From Physcocola sp002396385 (lineage in GTDB: Bacteria; Bacteroidota; Bacteroidia; Bacteroidales; Paludibacteraceae): a DNA stretch of 11,710 nucleotides. Position numbers and translations under genes: made by a program. The notes below the pieces were generated by a model. The model had not been told where the DNA came from. It searched no databases and saw only the letters and a list, made by a program, of their open reading frames with translations. Within the stretch, counting starts at the first letter, position 1. Every line of letters starts with the position of its first letter. Of the stretch, positions 1-6,389 are shown piece by piece. The DNA lies in the NCBI GenBank assembly GCA_946535435.1, contig CAMNDM010000075.1:1-11710 (forward strand), in the 5' to 3' direction.

Positions 1-401
1 CCGAGGTCAACGAGAGCACGGCCAGCGTTCCGCAGGAACTGCTCGACGATCCCGAAATCAGCAAGGCCATCTCCATCGTAGAGCGTGGCGCTTATTCCGA
101 TGAGCAGCTCGCCACTTACGACAAATACAGGGACATGGCCGCCACCGAGAAGGCGCTGATGGATGGTTCTTTTAACAAGGGTCGTGCAGAAGGCCGTGCA
201 GAAGGCGAGGCAATTGGCTTGGAGAAAGGTCGTGCGGAAGGTCGTGCGGAAGGAGAAACAATCGGTTTGCAGAAAGGGAAAGAAGCGGGTAAATTAGAAG
301 AAAAAATAGACAACGCCCGAAAAATGAAAGAATGCGGTGTTGATATCCACATCATCTCCATGGTCACAGGACTTTCTGTGGGTGAAATTGAAAAACTCTG
401 A
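1..401 (+). CDS. PD-(D/E)XK nuclease family transposase (Rpn/PDDEXK_2-like), C-terminal part only
   Basis: The gene is cut by the left edge; the open frame enters at base 3 and stops at TGA 399-401. About 132 residues are visible. They show the usual tail of this family: a helical segment (AISIVERGAYSDEQLATYDK), then a Gly/Arg/Ala/Glu-rich repeat, then a final helix-turn-helix-like stretch (NARKMKECGVDIHIISM followed by VTGLSVGEIEKL). The catalytic PD-(D/E)XK core lies to the left of the window and cannot be checked. Family members are annotated as transposases, but the better-studied Rpn relatives are DNA endonucleases that promote recombination; they are numerous and variable in Bacteroidota genomes. 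The ATG at base 135 is internal, because the frame stays open with sensible family sequence upstream of it. Identification rests on the tail alone, which is quite characteristic. Confidence 0.8.
   Translation, partial: EVNESTASVPQELLDDPEISKAISIVERGAYSDEQLATYDKYRDMAATEKALMDGSFNKGRAEGRAEGEAIGLEKGRAEGRAEGETIGLQKGKEAGKLEEKIDNARKMKECGVDIHIISMVTGLSVGEIEKL
177..272 (+). repeat. Two tandem 48-bp units encoding a 16-residue repeat in the nuclease tail
   Basis: Bases 177-224 encode KGRAEGRAEGEAIGLE and bases 225-272 encode KGRAEGRAEGETIGLQ, so two 16-residue units differ at only two residues. Within each unit GRAE is itself doubled. A third, decayed copy (KGKEAGK) follows. At DNA level the units differ mainly at third codon positions (gca/gcg, ggc/ggt). 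Such KG(x)AEG repeats are a known length-variable feature of this nuclease family and probably form a charged helix. Confidence 0.85.
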
Positions 402-412
402 TAAACTGACAC

Positions 413-458
413 AAAAAAGGGTGTATCATAAATGTTGCATTATGATACACCCTTTTTT
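413..458. terminator. Bidirectional rho-independent terminator between convergent genes
   Basis: A perfect 19-bp inverted repeat has arms at 413-431 and 440-458 and an 8-nt loop. Six A start the left arm and six T end the right arm, so either strand gives a GC-containing hairpin followed by a U run. It lies between the nuclease stop (401, + strand) and the SulP stop (488, - strand) and can end both transcripts. Confidence 0.9.
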
Positions 459-487
459 CGTATCTCTTGTTGTGGCTCCAGTTCTGC

Positions 488-2197
488 CTATTTGTTGGCG
501 ATTATCTCGTTCGCTTTCGCCAAGGCGGCGTTAATGTTGTCGCAGATGTTGTCTTGTCCGAGCAGTCTGTAGAATCCGCTCTTTTCAAGCGAGGCGTGCA
601 CTTTCGGATTAACACCGCTCAACACCACCTTTATGCCTTCTTTCTGGCTCATTTCGCAAAGGTTGGCCAGGTTATGGATGCCGGTCGAGTCGACAAACGG
701 CACTTTCCTCATGCGTATGATGCGGACTTTCGGACGGTCGCCGAAGGTGTCCATCAACTCCTCAAATTTGTTTCCGACACCGAAGAAGAACGGACCGTTA
801 ATCTCATACACTTCCACACCTTCTGGTATGACAAGGTGCTCGTCGTCGGCTATGTGCTGCATGTCGCTTTCGGCGTTAGGGTCAATTTCATCTTGGATTA
901 CCTTCACGTCGCTTGCACTCGCAATTCGGCGCATAAACAGCAGACAGGCCAATATGATGCCGACTTCTATGGCGATGGTCAGGTCGAAAATGACGGTGAG
1001 GAGGAAGGTGACGAAGAGGACGGCTACGTCGCTCTTCGGATTCTTGGTCTGGGCGATGAACGAACGCCAGCCGCTCATGTTGTACGATACCACTACCAAC
1101 ACGCCGGCCAGACAGGCCATTGGTATGTATTTGGCATACGGCATCAAGAACAGGAAGATGAGTAGCAACACGATGGCGTGGATGATGCCGGCCAGTGGGG
1201 TGCGGCCTCCGTTGTTGATGTTGGTCATGGTTCTTGCTATTGCACCAGTGGCTGGTATGCCGCCTACAAGCGGACTTGCCAGATTAGCCAAACCTTGGCC
1301 GATAAGTTCGGTGTTCGAGTTATGGCGGTCGCTGATGGCTCCGTCGGCTACGGCTGCCGACAAAAGGCTCTCTATGGCACCCAATATGGCGATGATGAAG
1401 GCTGGCTTCATCAGACCTTTAACTTTTTCAAAATCGATGTTCGAGAAATCGGCGGTCGGTGGTAGCGATGCCTTGATGTCGCCAAAACGGTCGCCTATGG
1501 TGGCTATGCTCTCTACACCCGCAAATTCTTTCAGGCAGATGCCTGCTATAGTCATCACAATGATGGCTACCAGTGAACCCGGTATCTTCTTGCTGAATTT
1601 CGGGGTGAACACTATGATCACCACGCTTAATATGCCCACCAGGGCGCACCAGATATCAATGGTGCCTATGTTCTGGATGTATTCGGCCCATTTGCCTAAA
1701 AAGTCGTTTGCTTTGCCTGTGAAGCTAAGGCCCAGAAACTCTTTGACCTGGGTGGTGAATATGGTGACAGCTATACCGCTGGTGAAACCAATGACGATTG
1801 GGTAGGGTATGAACTTGATGATGCTTCCCAGTTTGCACACGCCTAACAATATCAGGAATACGCCGGCCATAAAGGTCGCTATGCACAGCCCGTCGAAGCC
1901 GTACTCGCCGATGATGCCGCAGATGATTGGAATAAAGGCGCCGGTTGGTCCTCCAATCTGGACTTTTGAACCGCCGAATACCGAAATGAGTAAACCGGCT
2001 ACTATAGCGGTGATAATTCCCCTTTCTGGCGAAATGTCGTGCATGCCCGTGGGGTTCGAGGCTATGGCAAACGCTATTGCCAGTGGCAGTGCCACAATTC
2101 CTACTATTATGCCGGCTATCACTTCTGTCATAATAGTGTCTTTCTTGTAGTTTCCCAACATGCTGAAAAAGCGTGGATGGAAGTCGATACTGTACAT
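488..2197 (-). CDS. SulP family anion transporter with C-terminal STAS domain
   Basis: This 569-residue inner-membrane protein has the usual SulP size and order. A hydrophobic multi-pass core runs from about residue 22 to 425, and a cytoplasmic STAS domain from about 455 to 560. The core carries family hallmarks: ALPLAIAFAIAS near 36-47, GGPTGAF at 82-88, and the SulP signature region 285-322 (ADGAISDRH, NTELIGQGLANL, GGIPATGAIART). The STAS domain has VDSTG at 502-506, the loop that carries the regulatory Ser/Thr in anti-sigma-antagonist-like domains. SulP proteins move sulfate, bicarbonate, C4-dicarboxylates or other anions; substrate cannot be assigned from sequence alone. The start at 2197 is supported by the MYSIDFHPRF lead into the first helix and an A/T-rich leader. 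A -7 promoter element and a palindrome lie about 40-70 bp upstream, so it is probably transcribed alone. Confidence 0.93.
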   Translation of the reverse strand: MYSIDFHPRFFSMLGNYKKDTIMTEVIAGIIVGIVALPLAIAFAIASNPTGMHDISPERGIITAIVAGLLISVFGGSKVQIGGPTGAFIPIICGIIGEYGFDGLCIATFMAGVFLILLGVCKLGSIIKFIPYPIVIGFTSGIAVTIFTTQVKEFLGLSFTGKANDFLGKWAEYIQNIGTIDIWCALVGILSVVIIVFTPKFSKKIPGSLVAIIVMTIAGICLKEFAGVESIATIGDRFGDIKASLPPTADFSNIDFEKVKGLMKPAFIIAILGAIESLLSAAVADGAISDRHNSNTELIGQGLANLASPLVGGIPATGAIARTMTNINNGGRTPLAGIIHAIVLLLIFLFLMPYAKYIPMACLAGVLVVVSYNMSGWRSFIAQTKNPKSDVAVLFVTFLLTVIFDLTIAIEVGIILACLLFMRRIASASDVKVIQDEIDPNAESDMQHIADDEHLVIPEGVEVYEINGPFFFGVGNKFEELMDTFGDRPKVRIIRMRKVPFVDSTGIHNLANLCEMSQKEGIKVVLSGVNPKVHASLEKSGFYRLLGQDNICDNINAALAKANEIIANK

Positions 2198-2231
2198 AAG
2201 TTTATTAAATTCTTGATGGTTTTATGCCCTT

Positions 2232-2255
2232 AAAATATGTTTAACAACATATTTT
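2232..2255. repeat. 10-bp inverted repeat in the sulP-type gene leader (possible operator)
   Basis: Arms AAAATATGTT (2232-2241) and AACATATTTT (2246-2255) are perfectly complementary around a 4-nt spacer. On the minus strand the repeat starts immediately after the -7 element at 2259-2266, so it covers the expected transcription start and early leader of the SulP gene. That placement suits a repressor operator. It could instead form a weak AU-rich hairpin that ends the upstream MFS transcript, although no clear U run follows. Confidence 0.45.
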
Positions 2256-2258
2256 TCG

Positions 2259-2266
2259 CAAAATTA
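2259..2266 (-). promoter_or_regulatory. Bacteroidetes-type -7 promoter element for the SulP gene
   Basis: The minus strand reads TAATTTTG, a full match to TAnnTTTG. It lies 61 bp upstream of the SulP ATG and predicts a leader of roughly 55-60 nt. No convincing -33 TTG is seen at the expected spacing, which lowers confidence. Confidence 0.5.
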
Positions 2267-2338
2267 AGACTTTTTCACGATATTTTATGGTCTTTAAGGC
2301 ATTTTTATTTTGTGGTGCCTTTGTGTTTTACTGGTTTG

Positions 2339-3538
2339 TCATTCTGTTATTTTGTCGCGGTGGTAACAGGGGGTCACTTTTACTTTGAAGTAGATGGCGG
2401 CTATAACGGCCATCAGGGCGCCCGATAGATAAGCTGTGCTGAAACTGTATTTTTGCGCTATGCTGCCGCCCAACACGATGCCCAGCCCCAACCCCATATC
2501 CCACGAGGTCAGGTAGGTGGAGGTGGCTGTGCCGCGCTGGCTCTTTGGGGCTAGATTCACAAACACACTGTTATAGGCTGGAAACATGACGCCGAATCCT
2601 ATACCCATTACAATGGGAATGCAGTAAAACAGGGCCTCGCTCATTGTTGCGCTGTAGGCTTTAAGGGGGGCTAGCAGGGCGATGGCTGTAAAGCTGGTTA
2701 TTACTCCGTAAAATCCGTTCTGTATAATTTCGGTAATATAGCCCCGGTCTACTAGTTTACCCGCCAATATGCGTGAAACGGCCATGCCGGTGGCGGTCAG
2801 GGTGAAGAAAATGCCGGTGTTGACTTCCAGTCCGATGCTTTTGGCGTACAACGCGATGTAGTTGGTCGTCATTCCGTAGGGTACGGATAGCAGTAGCAGG
2901 GCTATGCCTGCCGGTATACCGTTTCTCAGTAGCATCTGCTTCAGTTTGAAAGGTTGTCTCTTGGTGGCGGTCTCTGCTGGTGTTTTTACTATCGAACCCA
3001 TAATCAGACCCAGACCACAGAAGGCAAGTCCGAAAAGGAACAGGGTGGTGTAGCCAACTCCGTGGTTGTGGATGAGCAAACCTGTCATTGGCCCTACTGC
3101 CATTGCCATATTGTTGGCCATGCCGTAGTAACCCAGTCCTTCCCCTCTCTTGCTTTTGGGCATAATGTCTACAACGATGGTGTAACCGCCTACAGTTACA
3201 ATTCCGAATGCTATGCCGTGTACGATTCTGAGGAGGGCGAACAGGCCTATGGCTTTCACGGTAATGTATCCGAAAAAGACTGCGACGAACAGTGCGTAAC
3301 CCGTTATATAGATGGGTTTGCGACTGAAACTGTCGAAAAGATAGCCGCTGAATGGTCGCATACAGAGGGCCGATAGGGTATAGCAAGAGATGAGGATACC
3401 GGCTGTTCCCAAACTGCATTGGTAGACTTCTGACAAATACATAGGCAATATGGGAATGAGTAGCCAGAAACCAAAATAGAGTAGGAAGTTGGCGGCTACT
3501 ATGGCACAATAATCTTTCGTGAATAACGGCTCTTTCAT
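2339..3538 (-). CDS. MFS transporter (DHA1/arabinose-efflux-like), start placed at 3538
   Basis: The protein is a 399-residue permease with about 12 hydrophobic segments, the normal MFS size. The first helix follows the short lead MKEPLFTKDY. A motif-A-like loop RPFSGYLFDSFSRKP lies near residues 61-75 between helices 2 and 3. A motif-C-like segment, GYYGMANNMAMAVGPMTG, lies near 136-153 in helix 5 and is typical of proton-coupled exporters. The substrate is unknown; drug, sugar or metabolite efflux are all possible. The open frame extends 12 codons further, to an ATG at 3574, but a -7 promoter element at 3560-3567 lies inside that extension, so transcription should start downstream of it. 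ATG 3538 is therefore the better start. It is divergent from the coiled-coil operon and shares its orientation with the SulP gene 141 bp away. Confidence 0.88.
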   Translation of the reverse strand: MKEPLFTKDYCAIVAANFLLYFGFWLLIPILPMYLSEVYQCSLGTAGILISCYTLSALCMRPFSGYLFDSFSRKPIYITGYALFVAVFFGYITVKAIGLFALLRIVHGIAFGIVTVGGYTIVVDIMPKSKRGEGLGYYGMANNMAMAVGPMTGLLIHNHGVGYTTLFLFGLAFCGLGLIMGSIVKTPAETATKRQPFKLKQMLLRNGIPAGIALLLLSVPYGMTTNYIALYAKSIGLEVNTGIFFTLTATGMAVSRILAGKLVDRGYITEIIQNGFYGVITSFTAIALLAPLKAYSATMSEALFYCIPIVMGIGFGVMFPAYNSVFVNLAPKSQRGTATSTYLTSWDMGLGLGIVLGGSIAQKYSFSTAYLSGALMAVIAAIYFKVKVTPCYHRDKITE

Positions 3539-3559
3539 CTGTGGAATCGAATTCGGACT

Positions 3560-3567
3560 CAAAGGTA
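3560..3567 (-). promoter_or_regulatory. -7 promoter element for the MFS gene; decides its start codon
   Basis: The minus strand reads TACCTTTG, a full match to TAnnTTTG. A start of transcription a few bases downstream (about 3553-3556) would leave a leader of about 15-18 nt before ATG 3538 and would exclude ATG 3574. The -33 region is poor: only a TTTA-like stretch at somewhat short spacing. Confidence 0.5.
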
Positions 3568-3633
3568 CTGCCATTCGGCCGCTAAATGCGTATTCTATCT
3601 AAGATTTTTTCCATTTGTTTTTCTTTTATTTCG

Positions 3634-3660
3634 TTGAATGTCGTTTTTTTCGTTATTTTG
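3634..3660 (+). promoter_or_regulatory. Possible promoter of the three-gene coiled-coil operon
   Basis: TTATTTTG at 3653-3660 matches five of the six fixed positions of TAnnTTTG, and a TTG at 3634-3636 lies 16 nt upstream, slightly shorter than usual. It would give a leader of about 65 nt before ATG 3729. The whole 3539-3728 stretch is A/T-rich and lies between divergent genes, so a promoter is expected here, but this particular match is weak. Confidence 0.3.
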
Positions 3661-3728
3661 CATTATTATTAACTAGTGATTTATTGATAGGTCCCTCCAA
3701 GTGGACTGTTATTCTATTATATTGTAAT

Positions 3729-4460
3729 ATGGGTCTTAGAGATTTGTTTTTTAAAGACGACGATTCGAATAAACCGAAGAAAAGCGTTTCTGGCAGTGAT
3801 GGCGACCGCCCGCAGCCTAAACCTGCCACAGATACTGTCGCTAATAACACATCTGCTCCTCAAAGTGGCGGGCAGCAGGATGTACACATCAATCCCGATC
3901 TTTTGTTGAAAGATTCTACTGTTTCGCCTACCGGTGAAGTAAGCGAGGACGCTATGAAGCAGTTGTGGCAGATTATGGCCGACAGAAACCTGCCGGGGCC
4001 TGATATGCTCGAACTCAAAAATTTCGCGGCTTCTTTAGAGTCGACCGGTATGCCGCTCGAAAAAAGGTATGAGGCTGCTTTCCTTATGTTGTCTTCCCAA
4101 TATCCAAACTTCAGCAAGGCTACACTCTTGGCCAGTGTCGATACCTACATCGGATTCGTGAAGGAGGAACAACAGAACGGACGCTACCAGTTCAACCAGA
4201 AAAAACAGGTCATGATTGGCGACCAGTTATCTAGTCTGGAGGGGATGAAGCAGGAATGTGCCGCTCTTAAGGCCCAGATTGAAGAGTTGCAGAAAAAATA
4301 CGATGCCTTGCAGGCTGAAATCGAAAAATCGACTTCTCAGATTTCTGACGCTACCAGAAACATAGCCCACGACGAAGAGGTCTTCAACAATACCATTGAT
4401 CATTTTGTGGCTACTTTGGAAAACGAAAAAAAGGTTATCTCAAATTTGAATATCAAGTAA
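3729..4460 (+). CDS. Uncharacterised helical/coiled-coil protein, first gene of a three-gene operon
   Basis: I do not recognise a named family. The 243-residue product has no membrane segment or signal peptide and is probably cytoplasmic. It starts with a short MGLRDLFFKDDD motif. A low-complexity Lys/Ser/Pro/Gln/Thr-rich linker follows (about 14-70), then a compact helical domain (about 71-147, including AMKQLWQIMADRNLPGP and SVDTYIGFVKEE). The end is a long heptad-like coiled coil (about 150-235; IEELQKKYDALQAEIEK). ATG 3729 is chosen over an in-frame ATG at 3615 because the extra 38 residues are translated from A/T-rich promoter-like DNA and do not look like protein. Its stop lies 23 nt before the PspA-like gene, which implies cotranscription. 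The C-terminal coil suggests that it assembles with itself or with the PspA-like partner. Confidence 0.8.
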   Translation: MGLRDLFFKDDDSNKPKKSVSGSDGDRPQPKPATDTVANNTSAPQSGGQQDVHINPDLLLKDSTVSPTGEVSEDAMKQLWQIMADRNLPGPDMLELKNFAASLESTGMPLEKRYEAAFLMLSSQYPNFSKATLLASVDTYIGFVKEEQQNGRYQFNQKKQVMIGDQLSSLEGMKQECAALKAQIEELQKKYDALQAEIEKSTSQISDATRNIAHDEEVFNNTIDHFVATLENEKKVISNLNIK

Positions 4461-4483
4461 ACTTATTGTAACAGATTATAATT

Positions 4484-5548
4484 ATGGAAAAAACTGAACA
4501 GAGTACTTCGCAGTTGTCTATTAAAGACATGTTTAAACGTCCGGGTGGCACTTTTGCCAAAATTACGGCTTTGGCGCTGGCGGGTGGTTTGGGCTATGCT
4601 TTTGTTAAGGCTTTGCCTTTCCTGATCACTGCTGCGTCTAACACTTTGGTGCTTATCGCCGAATTGGTCGCTATTGCTGCCATTGTTGGTGTGTTTACCA
4701 GCAAGTCTTTCTGGCGTTGGCTGTCGTTGTTTTGGTTACAGTTAAACCGCAAAATTGTCGGTTTGTTTGTGAAGATTGACCCAATCTCCATTCTCGAACA
4801 GTCTATCGTGAAGATGAAAGAAAAATTGGAAAATGTGCACAACAATGTTACCAACCTCCATGCCATCCTTATCAAAATGAAGAATAAGCTTGAGGAGTAC
4901 GAAAACCAGCAGGCTGACAACATTGCCAAACTCAAAATCCAAAAGTCTAAGCTCAATGTGGGCGGCCTTTCTCCTAACGACGAGTTGCGCGTTCAAATGA
5001 GTGTTGGAAACCTGAACAACGATATCGCTTCGCTCGATGCCATCATCACCAGCCAGAAGAAGCGTATCGCTACTTCTGAAAAATACCAGGAACTGATGGA
5101 GCGTCTTGAAATCATCGCTAAGGCTAAGATTGAGCGCTCTACTCTTGACTTGCAGCGCACGAAAGACGCATACGAGTCGGCCGAGGCCCAAAAGAGTGCT
5201 TTGAAGAGTATTAAGAGCATTATGAGCGGTGACGCACAGAGCCTGGAAGAGGAAATGGCCATCGAACATATTGCCAATACCGTGAATATGAGTGTTGCCG
5301 AAATGGAACGCTTCTTGAACGATTCGAACGGTGTGCTCGAAAACTATAATCTCGAAACGGCTGTTAACGACGAAAAGGTACAGGGCATTTTGGCTAAGTA
5401 CAGCCAGTCTGACGCTTTCGACTCGTTCAGCGATAAGGATGGGGCCGCTAAAGGCGCTTCCTCTGCAACTGGCTCGTCTAATGCCGGTAACTCTTCTTCT
5501 GCTGGCGGCACTACTGCTGCTGGTGGTGGTTCTCACAAGTGGTGCTAA
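4484..5548 (+). CDS. Membrane-anchored PspA/IM30-like coiled-coil protein
   Basis: The 354-residue protein has a short polar N-terminus and two hydrophobic segments (about 24-49 and 52-72), then a Trp-rich hydrophobic/amphipathic stretch (about 76-97, FWRWLSLFWLQLNRK). A long helical coiled coil occupies about 100-245. The start of the coil, KIDPISILEQSIVKMKEKLE followed by NVHNNVTNLHAIL, resembles the start of the PspA/Vipp1 domain (DP..L..qmi.eme..l...r..va). PspA and Vipp1 belong to the ESCRT-III superfamily and coat stressed membranes, but they lack transmembrane helices, so this would be an anchored variant. A second helical patch (255-290) precedes a Ser/Gly/Ala/Thr-rich tail (about 318-350) ending HKWC. 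The resemblance was judged by eye; the domain could be another coiled coil. It lies 23 nt after its upstream neighbour and 18 nt before the next gene. Confidence 0.72.
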   Translation: MEKTEQSTSQLSIKDMFKRPGGTFAKITALALAGGLGYAFVKALPFLITAASNTLVLIAELVAIAAIVGVFTSKSFWRWLSLFWLQLNRKIVGLFVKIDPISILEQSIVKMKEKLENVHNNVTNLHAILIKMKNKLEEYENQQADNIAKLKIQKSKLNVGGLSPNDELRVQMSVGNLNNDIASLDAIITSQKKRIATSEKYQELMERLEIIAKAKIERSTLDLQRTKDAYESAEAQKSALKSIKSIMSGDAQSLEEEMAIEHIANTVNMSVAEMERFLNDSNGVLENYNLETAVNDEKVQGILAKYSQSDAFDSFSDKDGAAKGASSATGSSNAGNSSSAGGTTAAGGGSHKWC

Positions 5549-5566
5549 TCTTTATTGTTTTCGTAT

Positions 5567-6193
5567 ATGGGATTCTTCAGTAGAATGACTGGCTTTGGAC
5601 GCTTCTGTGTCATCGCCTTGATTTTCGCCGCTATTGGCGGGGTTATCTATTATACCGGATTCAATAAGGTCGCGGCCGAGTATATGGAGAATATTACGGG
5701 TGGTGGTAGTGCTCCTTCTTCTCAGAATGAGAATACAACCCAACCAGCGCAAACGCCTGCTGCCTCCAATTCTAAACCACAGCCAGCTCCGAAACCGGTG
5801 GTTAAAAAGATTGACGCCGTTATCGTTGCTAAGGCAGGGTTCGGTAATTCGCCTTTGCTTTCGGGCAATGCCGGGTTTGTATCTTCCGACAATTCGATTG
5901 TTGTGAATGACCTGGGCTTGCGCTTGAAGATGATTGTCAAGAACGACGACAAGTCTGTTTGCGATGCGCTTTCTTCCGGCGAGGCACAAATTGCCTATTG
6001 CCCTTCCTACTTGGTGGGGAAGGCCAATGCTAAAAACCTTAGGGTTTTAATGGAACTCAACTATAACATGGACGCTCAGTCGACCGATTGTCTGATTGCA
6101 AGGGCCGACTGGCTTGTGAAAAACAAGGCGCTGGCTTCTAAAATTGCCAAGGCGTTTATCGGTGTCCGTACTGGTGACGTGAAGGCTAAATAA
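5567..6193 (+). CDS. Membrane-anchored protein with a single lobe-like periplasmic-binding (PBP2-type) domain
   Basis: The 208-residue product has one N-terminal hydrophobic helix (about 12-30, CVIALIFAAIGGVIYYTGF), an Asn/Gln/Pro/Ala-rich linker (about 45-80), and a folded domain from about 81 to 200. The domain reads like the first lobe of NrtA/SsuA- or phosphate-type solute-binding proteins: IDAVIVAKAGFGNSPLL, then DLGLRLKMIV, then DALSSGEAQIAYCPSYLV and LRVLMELNYN...CLIARADWL. The second lobe and the OmpA-like domain found in some relatives are absent; the chain stops after KAFIGV. The helix probably anchors it with the domain outside the inner membrane. ATG 5567 is preferred to a TTG four codons upstream. 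A terminator 24 nt after the stop makes this the last gene of the operon. Assignment to the PBP2 fold is an inference from pattern. Confidence 0.68.
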   Translation: MGFFSRMTGFGRFCVIALIFAAIGGVIYYTGFNKVAAEYMENITGGGSAPSSQNENTTQPAQTPAASNSKPQPAPKPVVKKIDAVIVAKAGFGNSPLLSGNAGFVSSDNSIVVNDLGLRLKMIVKNDDKSVCDALSSGEAQIAYCPSYLVGKANAKNLRVLMELNYNMDAQSTDCLIARADWLVKNKALASKIAKAFIGVRTGDVKAK

Positions 6194-6216
6194 CGTGTCT
6201 GAAACGATTTTTCCAA

Positions 6217-6250
6217 GAGGATACTCTACACGGGGTATCCTCCTTTTTTT
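6217..6250 (+). terminator. Rho-independent terminator of the coiled-coil operon
   Basis: Arms GAGGATAC (6217-6224) and GTATCCTC (6235-6242) form a perfect 8-bp stem with a 10-nt loop, followed by CC-free T run 6244-6250 (seven T). It begins 24 nt after the stop of the last operon gene. Confidence 0.85.
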
Positions 6251-6301
6251 ATATCAGATGTTCTTTCTGGTCGGGATTATTCTCTCTATTTTAAATCCAT
6301 A

Positions 6302-6334
6302 TTGTTGGTGAATAATTGTTTTTTAGTATTTTTG
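6302..6334 (+). promoter_or_regulatory. Bacteroidetes-type promoter of the outer-membrane barrel gene
   Basis: The -7 element TATTTTTG (6327-6334) matches TAnnTTTG fully, and a TTG at 6305-6307 (within TTGTTGG, 6302-6308) sits 19 nt upstream as the -33 element. This is the cleanest promoter in the window. The predicted start near 6338-6341 gives a leader of about 50 nt, very A-rich just before the ATG (taataaataaaataataat). Confidence 0.75.
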
Positions 6335-6389
6335 TATTGCGTTAACTATTCGTTTGTGAAGAAAAACACCTAATAAATAAAATAATAAT

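Noticed and set aside
633..1805. A 390-codon open frame on the plus strand opposite the SulP gene
   Set aside because: It is antisense to a complete SulP/STAS protein with strong family motifs; the translation is rich in Met/Ser/Pro, has no domain pattern and lacks a promoter.
2296..2321. AAGGCA/TGCCTT inverted repeat after the MFS gene, considered as a terminator
   Set aside because: The stem is only 6 bp with a 14-nt loop, and no U run follows on the minus strand.
3615..3728. 38-residue N-terminal extension of the first coiled-coil gene
   Set aside because: The codons come from A/T-rich DNA containing a promoter-like element, and MGLRDLFFK is a natural protein start.
4742..5536. A 264-codon minus-strand frame opposite the PspA-like gene
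   Set aside because: The plus-strand gene fits the operon, spacing and coiled-coil periodicity; the antisense product is Arg/Val/Leu-rich without features.
5555..5566. TTG start four codons upstream of the binding-lobe gene
   Set aside because: ATG 5567 is a standard start at a normal operon spacing, and the extra residues add nothing recognisable.
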